This document shows positions 15,201 through 30,600 of a stretch of 64,000 bases of DNA, piece by piece. The first letter of the stretch is position 1. Each line of letters starts with the position of its first letter. A model generated the notes under the pieces. The model ran no database searches. It saw nothing but the letters and a program-made list of their open reading frames with translations, and was not told where the DNA came from. Source of the stretch: Aporrectodea caliginosa (taxonomy: Eukaryota; Annelida; Clitellata; Crassiclitellata; Lumbricidae); NCBI GenBank assembly GCA_020284085.1, contig JACEVL010000519.1:918001-982000 (forward strand), in the 5' to 3' direction. A program made the position numbers and the translations under genes.

Positions 15201-18200
15201 AAAAACTCGCTATTTCTCCTTGGCTTTCATGCACTTGGATATCTAACTGTATCTTCTACTGGCGGCTAACTACCCACACCTCAGATTCACATTTCGGTGT
15301 GACTGTGCATGCATTACAAATTTAATTATATTAAAAACAATTATAATAATAATAATCTTTTAGTCCCATTAGAGATTTAATGCATTTTATGACGTATATT
15401 TCTGGCTTATGGATCTCTATATAGTACTTTTAAGAACCTCTTATATAGTTAAGGGTAAAAGGCTGGCCAAGCTTATAATGTGTTGGCTTTTCAACTCTGT
15501 GAACTGGATTCATGTGAAATTGAGATGTGACACATTGTCAAACTTTGCCGTTTTGCGCTTTGAATTTTAAACTTATTGTACTCTTAAGGATGTCATGGAT
15601 GCCTCAAAACAATAACTAATTAGAATAATAAATTAATAAATGTAACTCATGTTTGATTGAATTGATTTTTGGTGACTAGGCTAAACTTGAAAGTGTCAAG
15701 TCTAAGCTGGCAGAAGAACTGGAAAATCGCACCAAATTCAATGGCCTGTACAAATCAGTAGTTGAATGGTTGAGGGCGGCAGAGCTAAATGCAACAACAG
15801 AAAATAATGGCTTTGACTTTGAAATAGTTGACAAGCAACTCCAACTTCATGAGGTAACGTTCCTTAAGTTCTCATCTGTATTTTCATAATTCATATTTTC
15901 CTTATCGCTAGTTTCGTTTGCTATTGTCTGAATAGTTGACTTTTATTTGATTTTTACACTTTTCTCATAATTATGCTTAAGTTGTAATTTTACTTTTATG
16001 TAAAGGTGTTGTAATGATAACATAGGGACACAACTCCTTGTTTCTAATGTAGAATGGTGCATTCAAATTTTTCCTTGTACAACTTTTGTCACCTTTGCTA
16101 CACATTATATTTCTAGGGCATAAATACCTTTTCCACTGCAGGCCTCTGTTGGTCACTTCTTACAACTTGCACAGCAGGCAACAATCCATGCCTACTTTCA
16201 ACCACAGGACACTAGGAAATAGGCCCTAAACTATGCTATTGGCAGAAATGGCAATGCAGTTAGTTGCAGTCACATTCATCACAAACTCTGCATTTACAAT
16301 CATGTATAGTACTAAGTTATTTCAATATCAATTTCTACCTGTAAGATTTTTTAATTATTATAATTTGTAATTAAAAGGTTTCCTTGGTTAAAATAGCTTC
16401 CGAAAAATTCCTGAGTATCTGTCATCCAGTTGATAGGATTTGTGAACCTTTCAGGTAGTCCTAAATTATTAAATAAGAGAATGAATTTGTGGAAAGAAAT
16501 TAAGAGCACTGATCATGGAACTTCTACAGATTCCATCTGTACCTTGTTGATCATTATTCCTAGAAAATATTTGGCAATGAGAAGACGGCTCAAGAGCGTG
16601 TGGATGACCTCTATGATCTGTCTGAAAAGATGGCCCCATTGCTGGACTTGAATGACCGAACTACAATGAAAGAGTCGCTGACTAGCCTGAGTCAGAGGCT
16701 GACCAGTGTCGGCAAAGCAGGTGTACAGCGCCACTCTTTGTTGACCAACGCACTGGCTCAGTGGACAGATTATCAGGTCAGTGTCACGATATTCTTAGCG
16801 GCATGCTGGTTATGTATTATTGTTTCTTATGATGAACAAAAGAAAAATATGGAGTTTCTTAAGTTACTCACAATAGGGCAGATTGGTGTTGAAACATGCA
16901 TTTTCTTTGTAATGGGGATTTTATTCAACATTTAATTTAATTAATAGAATCTAATCTTTATTAAACTGTTAATTCAGAAGTAAATGTAGGGTTTCATTGT
17001 AACTTGTTGCTCTAAAGGTAATTTTTTCGCTGGTCCATGTGAGGTATGTTTTGTCGTGCTTAAGGTTTTCAGCCATTATTTTACTCTTGTATACTAGCCA
17101 ATCCTACTTTTAGTATAATTATTAGCTGTCTTGTCATTATTTTATGCTTTTTATGATATTGTGTTTAGTTTAGTTTACTGTAATATTTTGTGTGTGCGCT
17201 GTTGTGGATATTTTAGGAGAGGCTGAATAACATGAGGCAGGTACTAAACAAGGCAGAGTCTGAGTGGGAGTCATCAGCTGGACCTCTTGCAAGTCGACAA
17301 CAGGCAAACAATCAGCTGAACAACATACAGGTAGTCAAACAAGCCAACTTCCATGTACGTTTGTACGTTTGTATGTGTATATGTTTGTACTATGTATATA
17401 TATATGTTTCAATCAATCAATCAATCAATATATTTATTGGTCCGACAAAGAACATTACAAATCCTGTAATTGCATTTTTTTGAAGAAACAGAAAAAGCTC
17501 TTTTGTTGGGGACAAAGGTCCCACTAATTAGGGCTCCTTAATTACCAACTAAGTTGTGTGGATGGTGATTGATGTTACAGTCCTTAGTATGTTTGTATGC
17601 ATGCACTTATATGGTGCTTTTTAAAATGGTGTTCTTTTCTTTCTTTCTCCTCCGTCAAGTATTCGCCGACGATGAGGCTCTAACAAAACTTCTCCATTTC
17701 GGTCGGTCTCTTGCGAGTTGTTCATTTTGTTAGAGTTTCTTGGTCTCTTGCCAGGCGGTGACCAGTCCTCTCCTGGTAGGGTAAGGAGATCATTGGGCCA
17801 TTTTGGCCTCTTCCGGTCTGAGGTGTCCTTCCAACACCTGCCTCCTGCGTTGGCCAGCTGTTTCAGGGTTCCTGGTGAGCCTTTCCACCTCGCGAAACGC
17901 CCAAGGTGGTTCTTCAACCAAGGTCTTCGACCAAGGTCTTCACCACTGATGGTATAGCCCCACCAGGCTATCCCCTACTTGGCTGTTCACCCTCTCACCA
18001 CGGTGAGGTGCAGGTAGGGCTTTGAGAGGGTAAAATAATGTACAGGTAGCCAACACACAAAAATCTGCCTCACCCAAACCAAGTTCCATGTATGTATGTA
18101 TGTATGTATGTATGTATGTATGTATGTTTGTATGTATGTATGTGTGCTTTTATGGGTGTATGTATGCATTTGTATGTATGTTTATTTGTATGTATGTACT

Positions 18201-21200
18201 TATAGAGTGCTCTTTAAATAGTGCCATATTAAATGTCTTAACACAAACATGCACATGTGTATTCATACATAACACCTTTTAACACTTTAACAACGATCTG
18301 CATTAGTTTCTCAGTCACTTTGAGTACATGCTCGTCATTACAGTGTTAGAGCACCACACAATGGCTATCCAACAGATCTAAACAGGTGTGTAGTAAGATG
18401 GGCTGGAAATATTGTTTGGGCTGTAATTTATTAACTTGAGCAGAAGACTGTTCCAACCAAGTTACACTAGTGTGAATGTTTTGCATTTTAGCAATTCGAG
18501 CAAGATTTATTGAGTCATCAAGAACACTTCACAATCCTTATGCAAAGAGCCCGTGACCTGGAAGGCATGGCTAATCATTCATCCGCACAACTTCTCCAGA
18601 ACTCCATGGCTGAAATATCGGAGCAGTGGAATCGACTCCAGTCTTCCGCTGATGACAAGCATGTTGGAATTATGGCAAGTTTCTACTGCAAACCGAGTTT
18701 GTTTAGCAAAGCCACTGTATTCTCAACTTGCAAATCAAGTTTCTTTGTTTTTGAAGTGCAGCTTTGGTGTTAATTCTCGTCTTTTCATTGCTTCTGTAGT
18801 AAAATTGCAGTTCTTTGTCTTATCGTCTTCGATTTTTAAAAAAGAACATGCAGTGCTGATTCTTCTGTGTATTCCGTATTGACGTCTGTTTCATTTCTGT
18901 GGCAATCCTCTGGTATATGAGCAAAGTGGTATATGAGTAGGCTTTTGACTATTTCAAGCCTTTAGTTTAAGTCCATTTATCATTGGTGTCTATTTGTTAA
19001 TACTTCCTTTCTAGTGTCAATCTCAAGTGTTTTGATAATATTTTAATGTGATCTTCTTCATGTTTGCTGTGGTGTGTGCAGTGATTGTGAAAAAAATTCT
19101 TTGACAAATCTCATTTTTGATATTTCCTAGCAGTGCTCTAGTTTGTGACAAATAATTAACTGCAATAAATGTTTTCATGCAGTTATCAGTTAATAAATTT
19201 TCAGATATTTTAAAGTGTTTGGGTGTGCTCTTTGTCAACCAAAGTACTTTACCAGTTTACTAACAAAATGAATGTATTTGAATTACATAACTCTTTTGTA
19301 GTTATTGTGGTTGCTGATTCTTTCTACTTAGATGAATTTCTTCATTAGTCTTCAGAACTTGTATGATTTCTGATGATGCTGTGTTTCATGATTACTTACA
19401 TTTCACGTAGTCTTAGAGGTTGATTAGTGTAGTCATAAACCATCCTAGGACACCCTGCTTAACTGGAATTCTTATGAGGAAAAGATGGAGTGCCTACGGA
19501 ACTTCGTGGATGATACTTTAGCCCAAATTCCTTCAGAAGAACAAATCTCAACATCGACTGAAGAACTCAGAACAGAATTGGAACAGCTCAAGGTCAGTCA
19601 TCAGTCTTTATTCAGGTTGTTTAACTTCTGCTTAATGGATTACAACAATTTCACCATACATTAAGGGTACTGGTATGTAACCCTAGTATCTGTATACACA
19701 GGGACATAACTAGCATTGGGATTGCGGGGAGGCTTAAGCCCCCCAATGAAGCTGAAACCCCCAAATAAATCAAGTCCCTACCCCACTGTAGGCTCATTTT
19801 ACCACACTCGCCATGCTCAATACTTACGCTTCCCCCAAATGAAAAGTCCTAGTTATGTTATGGTGTACACTGTCAGAGGAATTTAGTTTGAAATGGATAA
19901 CGCCCAGATGTTCATGCTGGTCGAAGTGTGTGTTTGTCACCAAAAGCCCTTTAACGCTTTAACGACGAGCTGCTTTGGTTTCCCAGTCACTTTTAGTACA
20001 CTCTTGTCATTTAAGTGTTAAGGAAGAAACTGTTTTTAACTGCTTAAACAGTGATGTTCTAATGTGTTTTGGTGTTTTAAACTAAGTCAGTTCCTTGTGA
20101 AGATACTGCTACCTGTCTTTCACAAGTTTGATTGGGCTGTCAACCTGCATAATAATGATTTAACCTCTAAGTGCTTGTGTATCCTGGTTCATTTGTTTAC
20201 ATTTAGCTCTGATTAATGTGGCTGCCTGGTGTTGTTGTTTGAAGGTGATGTCTGATCTTTTGGCGGAAAAATCGCTTGAGATGGATGAAGTGGTCAGCGC
20301 TGGATGTCGTGTTTCTGTGGATCTCAGTGAAGGAGATTCAAAGACACAACTCGAAGAGAATTTACTCCAGATTAAGGAATCGTTTGAAGAGTATGTACTC
20401 CTCTAGTTCATCATTGTTCACCATATGTTATGGTTATTGTTCTGTCACTTGGTTAGAATGCACATTAAGACATCTCTGTGCATGAGGATCCCAGTTCCCT
20501 TACAAATGGTGCTTTTTCAGAGACTTGAGTGTGGGCTAGCATGGTCTGTACATTGGGAGCCAAAATGGCATGGCATCCATTCACACAGGCAGCAGTGGTG
20601 AACGATCTCACACAATAAATTAATTGAAAAATGAGGAGGGTTGAGGCCATATATATGGTCGCTATAGAAGAACATGTGCATTTACATTCACTTGTTTGCC
20701 AGTTAGTATAATTTTATAGAGCACACCGCTAGGGTAAATTCTGTTCTCATCTGATTTGAACCTAGTAAAATGTTGAAAAATTATACTTCTTTTGACACAG
20801 ACATCTTGCCATACCTTAAAACTCTGATGATGAGTTGTATTGGTTTTACTATGCTATCATCGTTTTAGTGTTAACTGACCTTAACTTCCTCGGCATATAC
20901 CAGAAGTAGACTACCATTTATGACTCCTTATCACCGCTGAATTTTAAGTTACTTACTCTGTTGCATTGTTATTTTATGGCAGTCTTGATGTGAAGGCAAA
21001 GCAGTACATGAAATACGTGGAGGATGAGCTGAACGAAAGACAGGCTTGGGCAGATCAGATAACGGAAATTGAGCAGTGGCTGAGAGATGCTGATTTAAGA
21101 CTCTCTGCCTCTTTGACACCTTCATCGCCAAAGATTTCAGCTGAAACTTGTCAGGTAACTTAAAACAGCAGCATTTCTATTATCATCTTCGTCATTGTCA

Positions 21201-24200
21201 TCTAATTAAGTATAGTCTAATGACTTCTGTAGCACCATTGTCTTAGTGCCCAAGGCATCAATTGATGGTTGCTTCGAGTGTTGTCTCCTTCATTGTTCAC
21301 CTCTGCTGTTGTCATTATGATCGTCAGAATTTTAATCTATCTTCATAAGGAAGGAATGACTGATCGTTTGGCTTGTCTGCCATTTTCATCTCTGACACTT
21401 TAGGGCAGTACATGTTAAGATTTTCCTAGATTTGTTTACAATCAGTAACTGTTTACTGTTTTAGAGTACTATTCTATCTGTTACAATGTGCATCATGTTA
21501 TGATGCATATAACATTTGGACCAGTAAGGGGCATATTTACCAGTTGACAGCACTGTATTCATGTCCAAGTAGGATACATACATACATACTTACATGCATA
21601 CAGGGGCGGTGCTGCAGCAGGGCAAGCCAGGGCAAATGCCCTGGTAAAAAACCTTTGCCGTGGTCACTGCCCTGTCAAATGCTGCCAGAATGTTTCCTCT
21701 GCCAGGAATATAAATCGCCCATGCACTGGTTACATGTACCTGTGCCCTGGTTACAAAAAATGTCTGGCAAGGGCATCTTTGACATTAGAAAGTGCTGTAT
21801 TCATGTCCAAGTGGATACATGCATACATACTTACATACATACATACATCAACACACTCATGCATACAAACATATGAACCCATACATACATTCATATATAT
21901 GTACATTCATACATACATGCATACAAAATCTACATACAAAGATACATAAATGTTTACACTTACTGGTATGTATTATGTGCATGCATACACACACATGCAT
22001 ACAAAATCGTTTTATAATTGTTTCCAGTCTATGAGACGTGACTTATCGGCGCAGTTGGCAAAAGCAGCGCAGCTGGAAAAGGTGGTCATGGACAGATACA
22101 CCAGGTTGGAAGTTCCATGTCCACTTAATCTACGTGATGCGTTCCATCAGCTGGAGACGTTGGGCCAAAGTTTGAGTTCTAGGCTGGATGACATCGAGAG
22201 ACAGGATGAAAATGAAAGGCAGATCTATGATGAGTGTAACAGCCTAATTATGGAAACTGAACAATGGCTTCAGACAATCGAAGAACAAGAAAACAAAGTG
22301 GTCAAAAACATCAGCACAGATGTAAGAAAATTGAAGGTTAGTTTGTTTGTTAGAGGAAGGATTGACTGAAAGGTTTCTGTTAAATTGTGATTGAGTGCTT
22401 GATTTATAATACTGTCTTATGTGGCACATGGATAAAACTGTTTGCTGGAAAAGGCTGTTATTTTAACTAGCTTATCTAAGTTGTTACTAATTAATACATG
22501 GCGAAGACTGCCATGACCAAATGTTGTGCTTTTGCTATTATTGGCCCCACTTTGACTCGCTCATTGCTTCAAGCTGGTGCATTCCTGCATCATTCGCTGC
22601 TTATTTTCTCGGGGTCTCTTGCACTGGGAGCGCCTCTGATTGGTGTAGCACTGTGAGTGGTGCTATATAAATTTACAGATACAATACAATATAAATTATG
22701 CTATGCAAAGTATGCATTGAATGTTTTATTTGTTAGCAGTTTCTTCATGCTCGAGTTTAATATGCAGATAAACAATCAAATTTCCACTTGTTGCTATGAT
22801 GCATTTACACTGACCGATACATCATTAGTAATTTTTTTAAATTCCATATCTTCTATCAATCAATCAATCTAGAAATGTTTAATGAAGATTTATTTGAGAG
22901 GAAAAGGATGTTGATGAAACTGATGATGATGTAATGATGTAAATGATTATGGCAAATGGTGATGAGCGCATTGGATAATCTAATCTGTGCGTTAGCGAGA
23001 GGTTATGAGTTCGATAAGGGCGGACTTGCTTTGTAGGCTGCTATTAGCGTGTATTGCAGGCTGTCTGTTCTGTTAGTAGTTAAGATTTATGTCTTCTGTC
23101 ATTTGTGTTCTTGTGAATTGTTCAATTGCATCACTGTAAACTGTATTGCGATGTGTCAACCGGATTGTTTCAATTAAGGAAGAATTATTATGTCTTTGAT
23201 TGTGGCAACTGGCAGTAGTGATGATGATTCAAATGATCTGAAGTGTGGTTTACAATTTGATTATAACACTGATGACGATGATGTAAAAATATATGTAATG
23301 ACTGCATTGTGCAAAGAGTTAACAATAATATACCATGGATGATGAAATTGTTAACATTGTTATCTTATTTGATGGTGAAGTTGAAATTGCTGGTGACAGA
23401 TCTGTCATTCGCAACTGTTGCCATTTTGATTGTGTTGAACACTTTGATCATCAATTCCTATACTCCTGCGATTCATATCAAACATGTAAATTTTGTGCAG
23501 CCTTAATGTCATCTGTTTACAATATATCTCACCATAGGCCTATGTAATATGTTTCAGGAACTTTTAAATGAAAATGCTCAGTTTGATGCAAGACTTGCTG
23601 CCCTTGAAAATAAGCTACAGAATCTTACTCCAGTCTCATTGCTTGAGGAATGGGATTCTGCAACTGCAAGAGTTAAAAACCTTCACAGCCAAGTAGAAAC
23701 TGCTCAGCAGAGGGTGACTGCCAAACTGCTTGATTTGGAAAAGGCAGCTGAGTTGATGGAAGAGTTTGACTCCACTTCCCAAGATGTTCTTAACTTAATT
23801 CAGGAGTTGTGCAGTGAAATTGGAGCAGAAATGGAATCGGATTTTGTTACAGACATTCCAAGGCAGAAGGAAAGAATTAAGGTGAGGGATAACTAATATA
23901 CTCATTTTTCAGTTCTGTTGGTGAATAGAGGTATTTAGTTATGATTTAAGAAATTACTTGTTTCTTCAATTGGACAGAATTGATAAATGACAGGAAAAAT
24001 TTGTGAAGGCATGATCAATCAATCAATCAATCAATCATCAATGCATCAATACATCAATAAATATTCATTTATTCACTAGATCAGGCTGACAGCGAATGCA
24101 GCTTGTTACATTGGTCATTCTAATTACAGGTTTGTAGGTGGTTGGTTATTAGCTTTGCCTATTGATGGAAGTAGACATGAAGTTTCTTATCTTGGTTAAG

Positions 24201-24547
24201 TCAGAATATGTTTTTGTATAAAACTCTAGGTATAAAGTTGTAATACATACACACATACATAAATGAAGGAGTGCATATAATGCACAAGCGAATGTGTACC
24301 GTAGTTTGACTGCCTGGCTGAATTGATGATTTTTAGTTGATTGCTGGAATAATAGATTTTTTTTGCTGTGGGGTAAGTTATGTAGAATGAAATGTCTGTG
24401 CAATAGTAAAACTGAATCGTGATGTATAAAGCATCAAATTTTTGTGTTTCAACTGGTATTGGCTTAGTGATGTGGTTATCAGCAATGATTGACTCACACC
24501 TGTTTATCCCTGGTATTACATATGCCCTGGGCCTTCTAATCTGTGTG

Positions 24548-24582
<35 letters not shown>

Positions 24583-24612
24583 GCCTGTGTCCAGTGTGTG
24601 TGTGTGTGTGTG

Positions 24613-24677
<65 letters not shown>

Positions 24678-27600
24678 TTATGTGTGTGCATGTGTGGGAG
24701 GAGGGCTGTCTTTGTTGCATGTTTCATTCTTTCGTTCAGTTGGCATAAAAACACTTTGCCTATTGATTGGATCGTGGCCAGCCTTTATGCTGCACGGTTA
24801 CCTAGCAGTGCAGTCGTCCTAAGCCTACCGTTCAGGGCATAGGTCCCGCAGGCGTCTGATGTTTATATTTATATGACAATTCAGACCTGTCTGGTATCTG
24901 TTGACCTCACCTGGTTGCTGTAAGTTTGACTGAATAATTATGTTTGAGTAGGTCTGAATTAGTATTTTGTTTTGTTTTGTTTACAAAATTTTTAAACGCA
25001 GAAACAGAGGAAAGCATTAACAAGATGCAGATGTTAGAATAATGAATTGTTCATGTATCTGTCATTAATTCCACTACAGTTTCGTTTTTGCTTAAGTGTG
25101 TCACGGTGGCCGACTGGTTAGAGCGGTTGGCCTGTAACGCGGAGAGTACGGGTTCAATCCACGTCCGAGGTGGTTACTGTGTAGGAACTGTGAGCAAGTC
25201 CTTCGAGCACAATTGCTCTGCAATATAATTGCTTCTGCTCCGCCGAGGCGTGCGCACTTCTGAGCTTTGGGCCACCTTTGGAAGAAGGGCAATATCAAGT
25301 GCAATTGTATTGAACGGTGTTTGATGACTTTATGAAACTAAACATGCATGAATTGATAAGAAGATTTCATAAGAGTAGCCTAGATATTATTCCATGATAT
25401 ATTGCCATTCATTAATACATACTACGTAGCCGAGTGTTGAAGATTTATGCCTAAGTAATCATTGCCTTGCTGTACTGCATACATCCTGTAGCATTTATGA
25501 TATGATATAAATTCTCACCATGCTTGAACCTATTTCATGACAGGCATGCTAAGTAAGCTTCACTGAAATTACTTTTGTATCCTTTTACACTTGTGGATAA
25601 TGTATCTGCTTCTCATAACATCTTTATGACCACCAAAGATCACAATAAATTGCTGAAGGCTTAGATGAATGTCTCAGTACATTGGACGTATTCTTTGCAG
25701 TTGGTTTGTGCAGTAGACTGAGACAGAAATTCCGAATCTTTCCCCCTGTTTGTTTTGTCAGAAGAAGAGAAAGGTTGAAAGAAGACTGAAAACAGCCGTT
25801 TTGTTGGTGATTCAGTTGTATTTGGTCTGGTTTGCTACTCAAGAGTTTCCTTGAATTGCTCGTATGTAGATGTGTATCTATAATTATACTGATAAGATCT
25901 TATTTCATTACAATCCGTTATGTTTGCTAGATGATTTTTAAGTGCAGCGTAACTTAAACTTCAGAGTAAATAGCTTCTTTAATTTAATTGCCTACTGTAT
26001 TTTTATGTTTTTTTGCAGGCAATTGAAGAGAAGATTCTGCAGTTAAACAGGAAATTTGAGAGACTCTGTGGCATAGTTGATTGCTTGAAAACCATCTGTG
26101 ACTCATCGTGCCAGGAAGCCAAGTTAGACTACATAAGACAGCTTATGTGTGACTTGAAACATGATCTTACATCTCTTGATGTGCAGCTAAAATCGTTCTC
26201 AAGCGACTGGGCAGAGACTGCGGAAGAGCTGAAGTCACTATGTAACTGGTGTGGGGATTTTAAGCAGCTGCTTGGTGCTATAGAATCAAACACAACTCTA
26301 ACACCAGAAGAGAAGCTGCGACAACTCGAGGTTTGTTTACCTAATGTATTCATCAGTTTGCTAGCATTGTTGTTCAGGACCGTTTTAAGGTCGTTGTAGG
26401 CCTTAGGCTCTCTTCGATTCATAGACCCAACTGCCAGCTCTGCCTTAAAGCTAAATGCATAATTGCGCATTCACATTATTTATTGACGTCATGTTTAATC
26501 ATGAATCATGAACATAATATAGGCTGTGCAACAGCTTAACTTTAGGTTAGCCTAATATCTTAAACTGTTTCAGTACATTTACAAAATTATTAAATTTAGA
26601 ATTTGATATTTCATTTTTTCATTTTCACATCAGATTCATCATTAAACTTATTTTTTTCAGTATCTCATTTTCAGACTTGCTTAGGCCCCTGAAAGGTTCG
26701 TAGGACCTAGGCACAGTGCCTGCTGTGCCTAATGGATAAAACGGCCCTGTTGTTGTTTAGTTATATGATCTTCTGAGTTTTTACAAATCTTGTCGGCAGG
26801 GCCATTTTTATTTCATTCTTTGGTATGAATTTATGCGCTGTTCAGTTTCGTCACTGCTACTTGACTATAGGTTCAACCTATATGTAAAGCAGGAAACCAG
26901 CCTCACTGCATTTGTCTCTAAGTGAGAACTGCTTCTAGGATATATGTTTGTAGTTGTGTGTCTAATCTCCTCTTAGACCTGAGTCTTCAGTGTTCTTACC
27001 TCCCCATCAGTGTTCTTACTTCCCCATTTTGTAATTGTAATTATTATCTGACATTGTAATTTATAATCTTTCTTCTGTATCAGGCACAAGACTCTCGTGT
27101 CACAAGTTGACACTGCTGCATAATCATACAGCCTGAAGGCAGAGATGATTATTATTCACAGATAAAATATCCGATGTCATTACACAGTTTCTACTCACCG
27201 CATTTGGACTGCAGTTGCTTGATCAGATACGAACATATTCTCAATTTAACACTGTATGAAAAGATGATAGATGATGTTGAAAGATGATATTATGGTGAAT
27301 CACATTTGAGCTGTTGCAGTCAACATATGAGATTGTTATTGTAATCGCAAATTTATATCGCACCAATTCGAGAGAAACTCACTGGAAATATTTATTATCT
27401 GACAACACAAAACAATGATCAAGCAGTTCACTTTTCAAGTGCTTATGGAAAAGAGGTAAGAAAGGTCAAGGAGTTCACATCGTAGGTTGCTGGGCAACTA
27501 CTAAATGAAGATGGCTCAACCGCAGTCTGTAACATACTGATCTTCTGGATATTTGACCTGATTATGGCTTGATTTTGGTGTGCCATCGGTTGATGTCGGC

Positions 27601-30600
27601 AATGTGCATTTAGACACCGGCGCAATAGAAGTTACTAATTACATTACAGTGAAGTTTCTATGCTGGAGCATAGCATTTTAGACTTTAAAAATAGCTTTTC
27701 TTTCAGTGTTTTAAAATCTTGTTTTTCCTTTTAGAAATGTGTTGAAGAAGTTACTACAAAGGAGACTAAGCTGCACAAAGTCACCGCAAAACGAAACGAA
27801 CTTGCACTTCAACATAAGGTCACCGACACTGACAGGCAACACACGGAGGATTGTATTCGAGAAATCAGTGCACTCAAGTACAAGGCTTTAGACAGCAAGC
27901 GCAGGCTTCAGAATGCGATCAATGAAGCAGATAACGAAGGTGACCTGAGAACATTTGAACTTCCTCTTCTGTCTCTGTTGTCACCCGACGTTGAAGAGCT
28001 ACAGCGTCAGATCGCTCTGCACAATGTGAGTATCTCTGACGATTATTGCTTAGTTTTACTTATTTGATCTTATTTGAATGTTTGGAAATGTTTGAACTTC
28101 CAGCTTTACATAATTCTTACCTGAATCCAATGATGACATAAACAATTTGCTTTTGAGATATACTAGAACGGTACAATATGTATGGTTCAGCATACATAAC
28201 CTACATTCTTACATGCATATATGCTTACATACATACATACTTAATTATTTACACGTACATCTTACATACAAACATTGCATTTGTGAGGTAGCCGCTGATA
28301 GTCTGGGTGATGCCAGTCTTATCTACATTTTTATTCTGGGGTGAAGAAGATCTCAATTCATATTTTCCATTATCAAGTTTACTGTTCTTTAGTTCAGGGT
28401 TTGTGGATTTTAAGGGGATCAAAAACCAATTCCTGTGCTTTGCAATATTTGTGATTAACACTGGGCTGCACTACTGTGGCAGCCTGTGCTTCATTTGTAC
28501 ATGTCTAAGAGTGTCATTGTCACAGCCAAATAACATATGCTGGCATAATTTTCAAAATGTTGGCATAATTTTCAAAATGGTGCAGAAAGTCATGTCAACG
28601 GCCTTCTTCTTGATACTACTTCTGCTTGTCCTACATTGCTATAACCAGTAGTCTTCAGTCTGCTATTACCCTAGCTTATGACCCATTGAGCTCATGCTTT
28701 GAATAGCAGTTTTTCGTACGCAGATAAACCGCATCTTTACTCCAATCCTCTAGTAGCTTATATCAATCAGATTGCATAAACACTGATCTGCAGAAGTAGT
28801 AATTAGTGTAATTTCTGGTACTGCTTAATTTGTTATTGCATCATTCTAATAGTTACCTTTAGCATCATCATCGTCGTCATCATCATCATCATCATCATCA
28901 TCATTATCATCATTATCCTCATCATCATCATCCTCCTCATCATCATCATCCTCCTCATCATCCTCCTCCTCGTCCTCATCCTTCTCCTCCCTCCTCCTCA
29001 TCATCATTGTTATCCATTCATTGTCATATCCTTAAAATCTTTTTAGTTAGAAAATTTTGTGTGTGGCCGAATATCTGCATTGAAATGAAGCTGCTAATTG
29101 ACAACGCTGTATACCATTTATTGAAAGGAAATGGTCATCCCTGCCTATTTTTCCAAGCATCCAGTCTGTTTGCAAACTGCACTGTCCCCATTTTGATTTC
29201 ATCAATAAAAGGGACCAGCTTTGCTATGCTTGAACATTGGCTTCAGTTTATGTGGTGTGATGCAGGTAAACAGTCCAATTGTGATGTAAATCTATCATCA
29301 TAATGTCAGATTAATTGTCGTCTGCTCGACTGCACAAAAATTGTTTGAACTGCTGAGCCAAATGCTCTGAGATATATGTATACATATATATATATATATT
29401 TGTGTGTATATATATAATATTGATCTATATGAAATTCATACGAGCTGTTCTATGCATTGTGACGTGACCTTCAACTGAATACATGATTTTGCCTGGCATG
29501 TAAAAAGCGAGCTGTTGAACTACTTAGTTGTCTTGCCTATCTTACCTATTGTTAACATTTGCATCAAGAAGAGGTAGGTAATTTGAATGTATATTAATGA
29601 TATATGTCATTTAGATATGTATGCATAGGCATATAAAACATGGTATGTATTGTCTTTGGATGAAAAAGTTGATTTAATGTGTGTGTGTGTCTATTTTTAT
29701 ATAACTGTCCATTGAATAATGGTTAATTTTAGGCTGGTTTGAATTCCAAGCCCACTGCTGTTGGCCAGTCTCATAATAACCTAGCCATAACAGGAACTGC
29801 TTGGCTGCCTGAGACTGATAGCAGCATTTGCACAAACATAAGTGATAAGTTTCAGACACTAGAAAGTAAAGACACGCACTTGGTGCGTTTGTCTGAAGCA
29901 GGTTTTCCTATTGAGTTCTGTCAAGCTGTTTCTGGAGGAAATGAGTTAGGTCAGACTAGTGAGGTGTTATCTGGAAAACGTTTTGAAGAAGAGCAACAGA
30001 CTGATCATAGACTTGACGTGAACTTTGACCTGCCAAAGGCATATGATACAGTTGATCTGCCTGGACATCAGAGTCTTTATCCAAGGGAATCAAATGCTGT
30101 GGATTTAAGTCAGGCTGATTCCTATCGAAGCAATATGAGTGGAACATCAGATGATATTGAAGGACCGTCAGGTGATCCAAATGTTGAAGATCAAAGAAAA
30201 ACTCCTTCTGATCAGGGTCGTGATATGGCTTTTGTTCAGGCAGGAATGGCATATGAATGGAGCTCTGAGAAAATCTTTCCAAGTGCAGAGAATGTTCAGC
30301 TCAGTATTAGACAAAAATCTTTTGTCAAAATGTCTGTGACAACCACTGACATGAATTCTACTTGTCATCCCAAAGATGATGGTGTGGACAACATTTCTGA
30401 AGCTGATGTTGAGCTGAGAAGTGCTTCACTGAAGGCAGGAGACAGTACGCCATTGTGTGAAGATGCAACTCAGGTATTAGAAGTTTCTGGTGCCTTGGAA
30501 AAGAAGAAGAAAAAGAAGAAAAAGAAAGGGAAGCAAAATATTAATGATCAAGCTGTGCCTGTGGAATCAAGCAGTGATGTTAAGGTGGTTACTGATAAAG

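Noticed and set aside
21544..22034. HTYIHTYIH-type ORFs
   Set aside because: Translations of (ACAT)n repeats; the real exon 26 begins at 22028.
24226..24842. Histidine/threonine- or cysteine/valine-rich ORFs
   Set aside because: Translations of the (TG)n microsatellite in various frames.
25102..25175. Possible tRNA gene
   Set aside because: Box A and box B are present, but the acceptor and T stems do not pair and the transcript-like body continues; this is a SINE head.
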